Position numbers and translations under genes: made by a program. From the NCBI GenBank assembly GCA_964492235.1, contig CAZBJQ010000068.1, positions 1-14,545 on the forward strand: a DNA stretch of 14,545 bases, given 5' to 3'. The first letter of the stretch is position 1. The number at the start of each line of letters is the position of its first letter. Of the stretch, positions 1 to 7,591 are shown one piece after another. Under the pieces are notes generated by a model that ran no database searches, was not told the origin of the DNA, and saw only the letters and a list, made by a program, of their open reading frames with translations. This stretch comes from PFL42 sp964492235 (GTDB lineage: Bacteria > Chloroflexota > Anaerolineae > Anaerolineales > E44-bin32).

Positions 1-396
1 CACGCCGGCCATTGCTCCCACCGGCCCCTGGTCGAAGGCTAGGAGCACCATGCCTGAGGCGCCGTTCTCCAGCGCAGAGATCATGTTCTGGTAGTCCGGG
101 CCCAGCGATCGAATCAGGTCGGGCAATTCGTTCCGACGGGTTGCCGGATCCCCGCCTTCGAAGCTTTCAGGCAACCAGAGCTCAACACCTGTTCTGGTGA
201 ACGGCCGCCAACCAGCGGGAAGGTTCAACGCAGGGGCGAGCGACGGAGTCCAGACCGGCGGAAGGGTGATGGCAGGGGTGACCGGGATGCTGGTGCTGGA
301 CACGGATGCCGCTCCACCGCCCAGACAAGCCGCCGTCCCCGCCAGGGAGGCCAGGGCTATCGGGACGATCCACTGTCGGGACTCGCCGGGCTGCAT
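1..396 (-). CDS. Putative lipoprotein, C-terminus outside window
   Basis: I read this frame by hand. It is open from an ATG at 396 to the left edge (132 codons, no stop), so the 3' part is missing. Residues 10-23 are a hydrophobic signal segment ending in TAAC, with Cys24 as a likely but non-ideal lipobox cysteine (Thr rather than Leu at -3). Residues 31-60 are a Pro/Thr/Ser-rich linker of the kind common in Chloroflexota lipoproteins. A globular domain starts near residue 61 (motif AGWRPF, then VELWLPESFEGGDP). The gene lies 17 nt downstream of acsC with an AGAGG-type ribosome site, so it may be the last operon gene. A GTG ten codons upstream, overlapping the acsC end, is an alternative start. 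The function is unknown. A surface or exported role is inferred from the signal, and a link to acetyl-CoA metabolism rests only on position. Confidence 0.7.
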   Translation of the reverse strand, partial: MQPGESRQWIVPIALASLAGTAACLGGGAASVSSTSIPVTPAITLPPVWTPSLAPALNLPAGWRPFTRTGVELWLPESFEGGDPATRRNELPDLIRSLGPDYQNMISALENGASGMVLLAFDQGPVGAMAGV

Positions 397-413
397 CCGC
401 TGCCTCTGAGCCT

Positions 414-1754
414 TCAATTCTTCCACATCGCCTTGAGGTAGCCGCCGATGTCGACCGCCTCGCGCGGGCCGACCATGATCTCCCAGCCCGGCAGCTCCTC
501 CTCCAGTTCGCCGGAGAGCACGGCCACCTGGCCGGGGATCATCACCTTCTTGTGGCCCACCTTCTGGTCCACGCCGAAGGTCTTGATCGATTTGGCGATC
601 CGTTCGGCGTCGAACTTGCCCGCCGCCCAGGCGGTGAGCACGCTCATGCCTTCGGCATCGGCCACGACCAGCCAGGCCGGCCAGCCCGAGCCCTCGACCT
701 CGTTGGCGACGGCGAAGTAGGTGATGGAGAAGTTGGTCGTGACCATGACCGGCGAGGTGGTATCCGGGTTGTTGATCTCATAGATGCCAGGCTGAACCTG
801 GATCGGCTTCTGCGGATCGGTGTAGATGTTTTGGCGAAGCACGAGCAGGGGGTACAGGGAGGCTGGGTCGAACGTCTCGAGCACGATGAAGCCGGCATAC
901 TTGGCGATATGCTCGGCGGCCAGGAGCGTCTCATCGGTGCCGGTGGCGCCGGGGAAGGTGATGATGGGATAGCCCAGGGGACGGAAGTTCTTACGCAGCG
1001 CCAGCCGGCGGACGATGGTCAACTGCTCCAGCGAATCCTTGTAGCCCGAGATCCCCGGATCGAGGACGATGTCCTCAAGGCCGGCCTTGGCCAGATTCTC
1101 AGTCAGGCTCGCCAGCGATTCCAGATCCGGGGCGCGGGCGACCAGGGGCACCTTGGCAGTCTTGGCGACCTCCGCCATGGCTTGCCAGTTGTCGGGCGTG
1201 GCAGCGTACAGCAAGGGGCGCGCGTCCCCGGCGGCTTCGACACCCGCCTTGGCCAGCTCGGGTGTGGCCGCCATCAGGATCAGCGGTTTCTGGCTGGCGG
1301 CGCGCACGGCGGCCACGGCGCCGGCGAAGGTCTTGCCGTCGGCGGAGGCGGCCTCGATGGCGAAGCCGTCCAGCCCGAGCAAGATGCCCACATAGTCCAC
1401 CTGGTAGGCGTCAGCCTCGGCCACCTTGTTCTTCAGGTCCTCTGGCTTGTCGGTATCTCGCAGATGCAAGAACAGGCCGGGCCGATGGTAGAAGGTCTTC
1501 TCGTGGCGGAAGAGCGCCGTCTCATTGCCGACCTGCAAGCGCTGGTTCGCCGGGCCGATTTCGATCAACCTTATCGGGGGCGCTGAGGCGGCCTCCAGCT
1601 TCACCTTGGCCTCCTCGGTGACGTAGGGGCAGGCTTTGAGTTCCGCCTGCTTGGCGGCCAGCTTCATGGCAAAGGCGAGGCAGGTGGGGTAGCTGCATTC
1701 CTTGCAGTTGGTTTGCGGCAGGAGCTTGTAGATTTCAAGACCGGTGAGTGCCAT
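414..1754 (-). CDS. acsC: Corrinoid iron-sulfur protein large subunit (CFeSP gamma)
   Basis: AcsC is the larger half of the corrinoid iron-sulfur protein. It carries a cobamide that accepts the methyl group from methyltetrahydrofolate (via AcsE) and delivers it to the A cluster of acetyl-CoA synthase. Its [4Fe-4S] cluster keeps the cobalt reduced. The N-terminus shows the family pattern C17-x2-C20-x4-C25-x16-C42. A TIM-barrel region follows (about 60-320), then a C-terminal cobamide-binding region (about 320-446). At 446 aa it has the usual length of bacterial AcsC. The start is well supported: GGAGG sits 6 nt before the ATG. It follows acsD after an 18-nt gap, as expected for a heterodimer made from one mRNA. 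No residue I can check is missing. The assignment is firm; whether the pathway runs towards acetyl-CoA synthesis or oxidation cannot be told. Confidence 0.97.
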   Translation of the reverse strand: MALTGLEIYKLLPQTNCKECSYPTCLAFAMKLAAKQAELKACPYVTEEAKVKLEAASAPPIRLIEIGPANQRLQVGNETALFRHEKTFYHRPGLFLHLRDTDKPEDLKNKVAEADAYQVDYVGILLGLDGFAIEAASADGKTFAGAVAAVRAASQKPLILMAATPELAKAGVEAAGDARPLLYAATPDNWQAMAEVAKTAKVPLVARAPDLESLASLTENLAKAGLEDIVLDPGISGYKDSLEQLTIVRRLALRKNFRPLGYPIITFPGATGTDETLLAAEHIAKYAGFIVLETFDPASLYPLLVLRQNIYTDPQKPIQVQPGIYEINNPDTTSPVMVTTNFSITYFAVANEVEGSGWPAWLVVADAEGMSVLTAWAAGKFDAERIAKSIKTFGVDQKVGHKKVMIPGQVAVLSGELEEELPGWEIMVGPREAVDIGGYLKAMWKN

Positions 1755-1772
1755 CAGAGTCCTCCACCTGCC

Positions 1773-2738
1773 TCAGGCCGTAACCTTCAGGCCATCGAGA
1801 ACGGCGCGCAGCCGCTTGAGCGTCTCCGGATGGCGCAGCACCAGAATGCTGGCCCCGGCGTAGATCAGGGAATTGGCGGTGACAGCTTCCCAGTTCAGGC
1901 TGCGCCGTTGCCAATCGCCCCAGGCCTTGGGCACACCTTCGCCGACGCGAGCTTCTTTCACGCGCCAGGCTTCCTCACCGGGCGTGACGATCATCGGCTG
2001 CTGGGTCATGCTGTCGCCCTGCAGGGCAGCCAGCCGCAGCCGCTCCATCACGGAGTAGCCGTACTCGATACCGTATCCGAGGGCACCGGTGGTCGGGTCG
2101 ATCACAATACGCTCGAGTGGCAAGCCCATGTCGTGGATCAGGATGACAAGCTGCTTGGAGAGGTTGACGTCCATCGGGGTCTTGGACTGGACCAGGTGGT
2201 CATTGGCCAGAGCCGCTGCCACCAGCGTGCGGTAGTTCTTCTCCTCGCAGATCCCCAACAGGATGCGCTCGCCCTTGGCCTCCTCGGCCACCGGGACCAT
2301 CAATTCGTTGTCGAGTTCCGCCTGCCCGGGCCCGGCCACGGCCAGCGGCAGGCCGGTGGCGTCTAGCACCTTGCGAACGGCGGTGCGCGCCTTGGCGGGG
2401 ATATTGCGTTGGCCCTCGGCGTCGGTCAGGCTGAGATTCAGGTAGATCATGTCGGCGCCGGCCGCCTCGGCGGCCCTGGCCCAGTCGGCCGGATCCTGCA
2501 TGGCTTCGCCCCAGGCCTGATACAGCAGGGGCGACCAGTCGTCGGGCTTGCGGTCGCGCACCTCGATTGCCAGGACGGGCGAATTGGGGAGTGGGCCTTC
2601 GAAGCTGAGATGAGGTAGGGCGCCATCGCCGCCCAGCGTCAGGACGCGGCTGCGGCTCCCACCCTCGGCCTGGGTTGCGCCCAGCTTGACCTCGCGCACC
2701 TTGCCTGTCCATTTCTCCTTGGGTATCTCGATGGTCAT
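1773..2738 (-). CDS. acsD: Corrinoid iron-sulfur protein small subunit (CFeSP delta)
   Basis: AcsD is the small subunit of the corrinoid iron-sulfur protein. It is a TIM-barrel protein that pairs with AcsC and caps the cobamide between the two subunits. It binds no iron-sulfur cluster itself, and the sequence has no cysteine cluster. The 321 aa length matches the family (about 310-325). Typical segments are visible: EVRDRKPDDW near residue 60, GADMIYLNLSLTD near 94, and IDPTTGALGYGIEY near 214, a conserved barrel-face loop. The start ATG is preceded by AGGGAGG at about 10 nt. The gene lies between acsB (148-nt spacer) and acsC (18 nt), the standard core order for this complex. Confidence 0.96.
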   Translation of the reverse strand: MTIEIPKEKWTGKVREVKLGATQAEGGSRSRVLTLGGDGALPHLSFEGPLPNSPVLAIEVRDRKPDDWSPLLYQAWGEAMQDPADWARAAEAAGADMIYLNLSLTDAEGQRNIPAKARTAVRKVLDATGLPLAVAGPGQAELDNELMVPVAEEAKGERILLGICEEKNYRTLVAAALANDHLVQSKTPMDVNLSKQLVILIHDMGLPLERIVIDPTTGALGYGIEYGYSVMERLRLAALQGDSMTQQPMIVTPGEEAWRVKEARVGEGVPKAWGDWQRRSLNWEAVTANSLIYAGASILVLRHPETLKRLRAVLDGLKVTA

Positions 2739-2886
2739 TCGCGTCTTCCTCCCTGAAAGGGGCGAAGGCTAACGGTTGCCAGGGTGGAAGGAGCGGCCCA
2801 TCGTGCCCGTGGCCGCCCTCCCATCGCAGCCTGGCTGGAGATCGCCCTGCGCTCCCCCAGACTATGACGTTCCTGCCGGCTCGCAA
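2739..2886 (-). other. acsB-acsD intercistronic spacer with imperfect stem
   Basis: At 148 nt this is the longest gap inside the CODH/ACS operon; the others are 9-25 nt or overlaps. It holds a short inverted repeat, GCGGCC (2793-2798) with GGCCGC (2811-2816), and then the AGGGAGG ribosome site of acsD. No U-run follows the stem, so it is not a classical terminator. It could be an mRNA processing or stability element that sets AcsB and corrinoid protein amounts separately. That role is inference. Confidence 0.35.
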
Positions 2887-5172
2887 TCAGAAGATCGAGG
2901 GCATCGACAGGGCAGGATGGTTCTTCTCCGTCAGGTGCTGCACCAGGCCTTCCACGTCGGTGCAGATCCGCTCATCGGCGATCTTGGTGAGCAGGTCCGG
3001 ATCTCCTTCGCGGATGGCAACCTTCTCCAGTTGCTCGGCCATTTGCTCCTTGAGGACCGACGACAACCAGACGACGCGCTTGAAGCCGCCGTCAGCCGAG
3101 ATGAACTTCGGGCTGAGGATGTAGTACTTGCCGTGCCCCATGATCCCCGGCGTCTGCAGCCCGCCGCCGGCCATACCGGCCAGGGTGGAGAAGGTCATCC
3201 CGGCCGGGCTCATGCTGGTGTCTTCGCGGCTGAGGATCATGATCCCGTTGGCCTCGGGGATGACCATGGCGATGCACTCGAAACAGCCACAGGCCGTCAT
3301 CGGGTTCTCCATGATCGAGTACATCGAGACCTCGGCCACCTGCTGGTGGCTGGCGGTGACAGCGAACTCATTGACGCCTGCGTAGTAACCCTTAGAAGCG
3401 TCTAGGAGGGAGCCCTTCTTGATCGGCTGGTTGGGGCCGGTGGGGTTGATCTGATTGGAGGCCTTGCAGTCCAGCCAGTTATAGGCGCCGCACAGGCCGA
3501 GGCGCTCGGGGCTGACGATGCAGACGTGGTTCGGGGCGAACGACTGGCACAGCGTGCAGGAGTAGAAGGTGTCTACGCTTTCGTCGGTCATCGAGCCGAT
3601 GCGCACGTTGCGTTCTTCGTAAGCCTGGCGGGCCTTGTCCAGCCACTCGGCGTGCAGCTTGGGATCGGTGATGATCTGGATCTGGACCTTGTCCAGGATG
3701 CTGCCGAAATCGGCGTGGAAGCGGGCATGCAGGATGTCGCCGAAGTGCCTGAGATTGAAGCCCTTGTCGGCGGCGGCCTGGCTGATGCGGATCCAGGCGA
3801 TGTCACGTTGGCCGATGTGCTGGATGCCTGAGGCGCCGTTGACAAAGTAGTGCACCTGGCGTTCGAGCACCGGCTCGAAGTCCTTCTCCATCTTGCGCCC
3901 GGCGACCCGGATGATGATCCCCAGGTCCATGGCGCCTTGCGGCTTGGTATCCTCGAAGGTGGGTCCGAGGATCTCGATCTTGCCGTCCTCGACCTTGTCC
4001 AGGTCGGCCATGTGCAGGTACTCGAAGGCGCGGCTGTTCTTGCCGCCGAACTCGATCCGCATATCGTTCTTGCGCACGACTTCGCCTTCGAAGGCCGAGC
4101 CGTAGGGCACCGGGATCGGGATCTCGCTGATCTTGACCTTGACGCCCCGGATCTCGATGCACTTCTGCACCAGGCGTTCCGCACGCTCCAGGTCATCCTT
4201 GCCTTCGATCTCGTTGAACGGCATCGACACCACGTGCTCGTAGGTGGTCACCCCTGTCGGCAGGATTTCGGGAATGACCGTGTCGGCGATGACCGGGAAG
4301 CCGAAGTTGATGGCGCCGGCAGCGGTGGCGTACTTGAGGTCGTCGACTTCGCCCAGGGCGAGGACGAAGGCGAAGACACGATTCTTGTTGTACAGCAGGA
4401 TGTCGCGCGCCTGGCCGCCCTTCATGCCGCCGAAGGTCAGCGCCGAGCGCACAGCGAAGCCCAGCGGGTAGATGGCCGAGACGGTATCCGTTCCGAAGGG
4501 CACGGTGTAGGTGTCGTAACCCAACTCGACGCCTTCCTCCTGCAGCTGGTGGATGATGCTGCGCCCGTTGACGTTGCCGCACAGGAAGCACAGGATGTTG
4601 CGCCGCTGCAGTTCGCGCACGATCTTGACGGCCACTTCATTCGACTTGGCGCAGCCGACGATGGCGGCGAAGCCAGGCATGCGGCCATCGACCAGTTGGA
4701 TGCCCCACGAGCGCAGCTGGATGTCGTCGATGGGTCCGTTGAGGTGTCCGTCCGACGGCCCCTTGCCGTTCCCGTCGGGGCTGGTAAAAGAGGTTCCGCC
4801 GGCCAGTTGCAGGCCGGGCATGGGCTCGGGTTGCAGGCCGTAGACGAACCGCAGCGCCATGATGACCTCTTCGGCCAGCAGCGTGGCCATGCCCGAGTCC
4901 AGTGTCTCGCCCAGGTAAGGCGTCCAGCGCCGGTCAGGCGGAACCGGATGCAGCAACCCCTTAGCGTGCTCCAACGCCGGCTGCAGCCCGCCGACGGTGG
5001 TGACTTCCATGCCGGTCATCCCCAGGATGGTCGGCAGATAGTAGGCGGTGTTAGGGAAGGAAACCGGCGTGTCGGGCCCTTTCTCAGCCAGGGATCGTTC
5101 GAGCATGACCTCGGCTTCGTGGACAATCGAGTTGGCACCGCGAATGGCGTGGGTGGCGATGTAGCGCGACAT
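2887..5172 (-). CDS. acsB: CO-methylating acetyl-CoA synthase (ACS alpha subunit)
   Basis: AcsB condenses CO from CODH, a methyl group from the corrinoid protein and coenzyme A into acetyl-CoA at the Ni-Ni-[4Fe-4S] A cluster, and can also run in reverse. The A-cluster ligands are intact: C539-x2-C542-x8-C551-x9-C561, and the C628-G629-C630 motif that holds the distal nickel. Flanking signatures CQSFAPNHVC, ERLGLCGA and MTFSTLAGMAGGG are also present. The N-terminal domain (about 1-320) forms the CODH contact and CO tunnel in studied enzymes; the middle domain spans about 320-500. At 761 aa it is somewhat longer than the roughly 730 aa of acetogen enzymes. Part of the difference is a Gly/Ser/Asp-rich insert near residues 121-148. 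The start ATG is 9 nt past the cooS stop, and its AGGAG site overlaps that stop codon, suggesting translational coupling with cooS. Confidence 0.98.
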   Translation of the reverse strand: MSRYIATHAIRGANSIVHEAEVMLERSLAEKGPDTPVSFPNTAYYLPTILGMTGMEVTTVGGLQPALEHAKGLLHPVPPDRRWTPYLGETLDSGMATLLAEEVIMALRFVYGLQPEPMPGLQLAGGTSFTSPDGNGKGPSDGHLNGPIDDIQLRSWGIQLVDGRMPGFAAIVGCAKSNEVAVKIVRELQRRNILCFLCGNVNGRSIIHQLQEEGVELGYDTYTVPFGTDTVSAIYPLGFAVRSALTFGGMKGGQARDILLYNKNRVFAFVLALGEVDDLKYATAAGAINFGFPVIADTVIPEILPTGVTTYEHVVSMPFNEIEGKDDLERAERLVQKCIEIRGVKVKISEIPIPVPYGSAFEGEVVRKNDMRIEFGGKNSRAFEYLHMADLDKVEDGKIEILGPTFEDTKPQGAMDLGIIIRVAGRKMEKDFEPVLERQVHYFVNGASGIQHIGQRDIAWIRISQAAADKGFNLRHFGDILHARFHADFGSILDKVQIQIITDPKLHAEWLDKARQAYEERNVRIGSMTDESVDTFYSCTLCQSFAPNHVCIVSPERLGLCGAYNWLDCKASNQINPTGPNQPIKKGSLLDASKGYYAGVNEFAVTASHQQVAEVSMYSIMENPMTACGCFECIAMVIPEANGIMILSREDTSMSPAGMTFSTLAGMAGGGLQTPGIMGHGKYYILSPKFISADGGFKRVVWLSSVLKEQMAEQLEKVAIREGDPDLLTKIADERICTDVEGLVQHLTEKNHPALSMPSIF

Positions 5173-5181
5173 GGTTCGCTC

Positions 5182-7191
5182 CTAGGCCCCAGCCGGCTGC
5201 CCGTACAGGGCTTCCGCTCGTTCTTCCGGATCAAGTTCCATCAGTTGCAGCATGCGCGCATCGCCGCTGCGACCGAAGCGGGAGGGATCATAGGCCGGCA
5301 GCTTGAGGGCGGCGCGCTTCTTGTCGATGTGCTCGAGCGCCCGGCGCACCATCTCAGCATCCTCTTCGATGAACTCGATCTTGCCTCCAACCTTCTGCTC
5401 CCAACCCTGGCTGAGGATGCGGGTGACCTCGTCGCTGCCTTTCACCGGGCTGTGGATGCCCATGATGACGTAGGCGCCGGAGGCGGCGCAGTAGGAGGCG
5501 ATGGCCAGCGCCTTCTCGCTCATCCACTCCGGCGCGATCCCCACTGCGGGAACCTCGCTGATATCTTCACCCAGACCGCCTTCCTCGACGACCTGGGTGA
5601 GCACGGTCAGGATGCGAGAGTTGTCGACGCACGAACCCATATGCAGCACGGGCGGCATGCCGGTGGCCTCGCACACCTCGCGCAGGCCGGGCCCGGCCCA
5701 CTCCATGGCGGCTTCGCCCAGCAGGTAGCCGAACTTGCCGCTGGCGATGGCGCCGCAGCCGGTCTCGACCACCAGCACATCGTTCTTAAGGAACTCGCGG
5801 ACCAGGTAGTCATGTGAGGCATCCTGCGTGGTGCGCGGGTTGTTGCAGCCGACGTCGGCCACCACGCCACGGATGCGACCGCTCATGATGGCGTCGTTCA
5901 GCGGGCGAAAGGAGGAGCGGTAAGACCCGCCGAGCATGTAGTTGATGTACTCGTGCGAAAAGCCCGGCACGACGTCCGAGGAGACATCGGGGATTTGCAC
6001 CTCGCCCCGGTTGGGGAAGTTGTCGATCGCCTTGCGCACGATCTGGCAGGCGATGTCGTAGGCATTGTGTTCGTCGAACTCGATGTGGGTGGCGCCGGTG
6101 ATCTTCACCTTGGGTGAGGTGGTGATGATCTCGGTGTGGAACTTCTTGGCCAGGTCGGGGAGGGCCTGCATGATGCACTGCACATCGACCACCATCGCTT
6201 CGACGGCGCCGGTGATAATGGCCAGCTCCTGGTGCAGGAAGTTGCCGGCCGAAGGGACGCCTTGCCGCATCAGCGTTTCATTGCTGGTGCAGCAGATGCC
6301 GCACAGGTTGATTCCTTTGGCGCCCTTGCTTTCGGCGTAGGCGATCAGTTCCGGATCGGTGGTCGCCGCCAGGATCATTTCCGACAGTGTCGGCTCATGG
6401 CCGTGGACGACGATGTTCACCTGGTCTGCCGCCAGGACGCCCAGGTTGACCTGGGAAACCAGCGGGCTGGGCGTGCCGAACAAGATGTCGGAAATATCGG
6501 TGGCGATCATAGACCCACCCCAACCGTCGCCGAGGGCGGTGCGCAGGGTCTGATGCAAGATGTGCTCGGGGTCCTGGTCATCACCCATGTGCGTGCGGTG
6601 CAGGATGTCCACCACCTCCCGGTCGATACCGCGTGGCGCCAGCTTGAGCTGCCGCCACAGCTGCTTGCGCTTGGGCGGGGCCGAGTCGACAAGGGCTATT
6701 TCTCCGGTTTGCTGCCCAAACTGCGCCAGGTAGGTCTGGGCAACGTCCAGGGCAATGTCGCCCACCGGCCGGCCTTCGGTCGGGATCTTGAGTTTCCTGG
6801 CGACTCGCTCCAGCCGGTACGGATCGCGAATCTTGTAGCCCTTGGCTTCCCCCTTGGCGACGGCCAGCAGGGTCAGGGCCAGGTCGCGCCCGTGATCGGA
6901 ATGGGCGGCAGCACCGGCGGCAACGGCACGGGCGAAGTTGCGGGCGGTGATGGTTTCAATCGTCGCTCCGCACACGCCGGTCTGTCCATCCTTGACCAGC
7001 CGGCAGGGGCCCATGAAGCACAGCTTGCAGCACGAACCGGTCGACCCGATCGGGCAGGGGGCCATCTGTTCGGCGCGCGAGAACGCCGTGTCCAGGCCGA
7101 GCGCATCTGCCCGGATCAGCATCTCCTGAGCGGCGGGGTCGAGTGAGCGTTCCTGAGGCGTGCGTGTCTTCTTGCTTTTCTCCGGTGGCAT
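5182..7191 (-). CDS. cooS/acsA: Anaerobic Ni-CO dehydrogenase catalytic subunit of CODH/ACS
   Basis: This enzyme interconverts CO2 and CO and passes CO through a tunnel to AcsB. All metal sites can be seen. The D cluster (shared between subunits) uses C46 and C54. The B cluster uses C55, C58, C63 and C74. The Ni-Fe-S C cluster uses H265 (HGHEP), C301 (CGICC), C339 (VDVQC), C449 (VGCNN), C479 (ETGCG) and C521 (MGSC). The spacing H265 to C301 is 36 residues and C301 to C339 is 38, close to the Moorella enzyme as I remember it. Conserved histidines of the proton path lie near 97-100 (AAAHSDH). At 669 aa it is nearer to ACS-associated CODH (about 670) than to monofunctional CooS (about 635). The start ATG follows GAGGAGG by 10 nt. 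It lies 25 nt after the HMA-like gene and 9 nt before acsB. The C-terminal tail (about 625-669) is charged and poorly conserved. Confidence 0.98.
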   Translation of the reverse strand: MPPEKSKKTRTPQERSLDPAAQEMLIRADALGLDTAFSRAEQMAPCPIGSTGSCCKLCFMGPCRLVKDGQTGVCGATIETITARNFARAVAAGAAAHSDHGRDLALTLLAVAKGEAKGYKIRDPYRLERVARKLKIPTEGRPVGDIALDVAQTYLAQFGQQTGEIALVDSAPPKRKQLWRQLKLAPRGIDREVVDILHRTHMGDDQDPEHILHQTLRTALGDGWGGSMIATDISDILFGTPSPLVSQVNLGVLAADQVNIVVHGHEPTLSEMILAATTDPELIAYAESKGAKGINLCGICCTSNETLMRQGVPSAGNFLHQELAIITGAVEAMVVDVQCIMQALPDLAKKFHTEIITTSPKVKITGATHIEFDEHNAYDIACQIVRKAIDNFPNRGEVQIPDVSSDVVPGFSHEYINYMLGGSYRSSFRPLNDAIMSGRIRGVVADVGCNNPRTTQDASHDYLVREFLKNDVLVVETGCGAIASGKFGYLLGEAAMEWAGPGLREVCEATGMPPVLHMGSCVDNSRILTVLTQVVEEGGLGEDISEVPAVGIAPEWMSEKALAIASYCAASGAYVIMGIHSPVKGSDEVTRILSQGWEQKVGGKIEFIEEDAEMVRRALEHIDKKRAALKLPAYDPSRFGRSGDARMLQLMELDPEERAEALYGQPAGA

Positions 7192-7216
7192 GGCGGTTGA
7201 TCCTCCTCTGACCTAC

Positions 7217-7591
7217 TCACTCTTTAGGAATACGTTGGATCTCGAAACCCGGGCAGGGCCACAGGGCACGCCCCTGCAGCGTGGGGGATTGCTCGGCAAA
7301 GGCCATCGACTCGCCGGTGCCGGCGAGGATGGCCGTGTGTCGTCCGCTGCGTTCGCCGATGGGCAGCGCAAAGGCGGGCTGCAGGGCGTCCGCCACATAA
7401 CCCTCATCCGCCAGTGCCTTGATGATCTCCTCCCTGGACACGACCGTCGGGTAGTACTTCACGACCAGCTGGCGAGCGGCCGGGCTGGCGTGGATTTCCG
7501 CCACCCCGTCCATCGGCTCCAGCAACCTGCGGACAGCGGTCGTGTGGTGATCACCGTACAGGGCGGGGATGTTCATGACTAGGCGTTCCAT
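7217..7591 (-). CDS. HMA-fold protein lacking the CxxC metal site
   Basis: Residues 2-68 follow the heavy-metal-associated (HMA) pattern of metallochaperones: beta strand RLVMNIPAL, helix TTAVRRLLEPMDGV, strand LVVKYYPTV, then SREEIIKALADEGY. The loop that normally carries MTCxxC reads LYGDHH (residues 11-16), so both metal-binding cysteines are absent and H15/H16 sit there instead. Residues 80-124 are an extra tail with one cysteine (WPCPGFE) and no recognised domain. The ATG at 7591 overlaps the DUF166 gene by 13 nt and has AGGAG 9 nt upstream, which favours it over the ATG at 7576. It directly precedes cooS. A role in handling nickel or another cofactor for CODH/ACS is plausible from position, but the altered loop could equally mean a purely protein-binding domain. 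The fold call is fairly sure; the function is unknown. Confidence 0.8.
   Translation of the reverse strand: MERLVMNIPALYGDHHTTAVRRLLEPMDGVAEIHASPAARQLVVKYYPTVVSREEIIKALADEGYVADALQPAFALPIGERSGRHTAILAGTGESMAFAEQSPTLQGRALWPCPGFEIQRIPKE

Noticed and set aside
306..1586. 426-codon plus-strand open frame opposite acsC
   Set aside because: Same mirror-frame effect: no recognisable domain, biased composition, and the opposite strand encodes an unmistakable AcsC.
2200..2886. 228-codon minus-strand frame between acsB and acsD
   Set aside because: It overlaps acsD in another frame, has shadow-like composition, and adds nothing recognisable in the 148-nt spacer.
3850..5817. 655-codon plus-strand open frame opposite acsB and the cooS end
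   Set aside because: It is antisense to two genes with intact catalytic motifs and spans their junction. Its composition (very rich in His, Asp, Arg, Gln) is typical of a mirror frame of GC-rich coding DNA.
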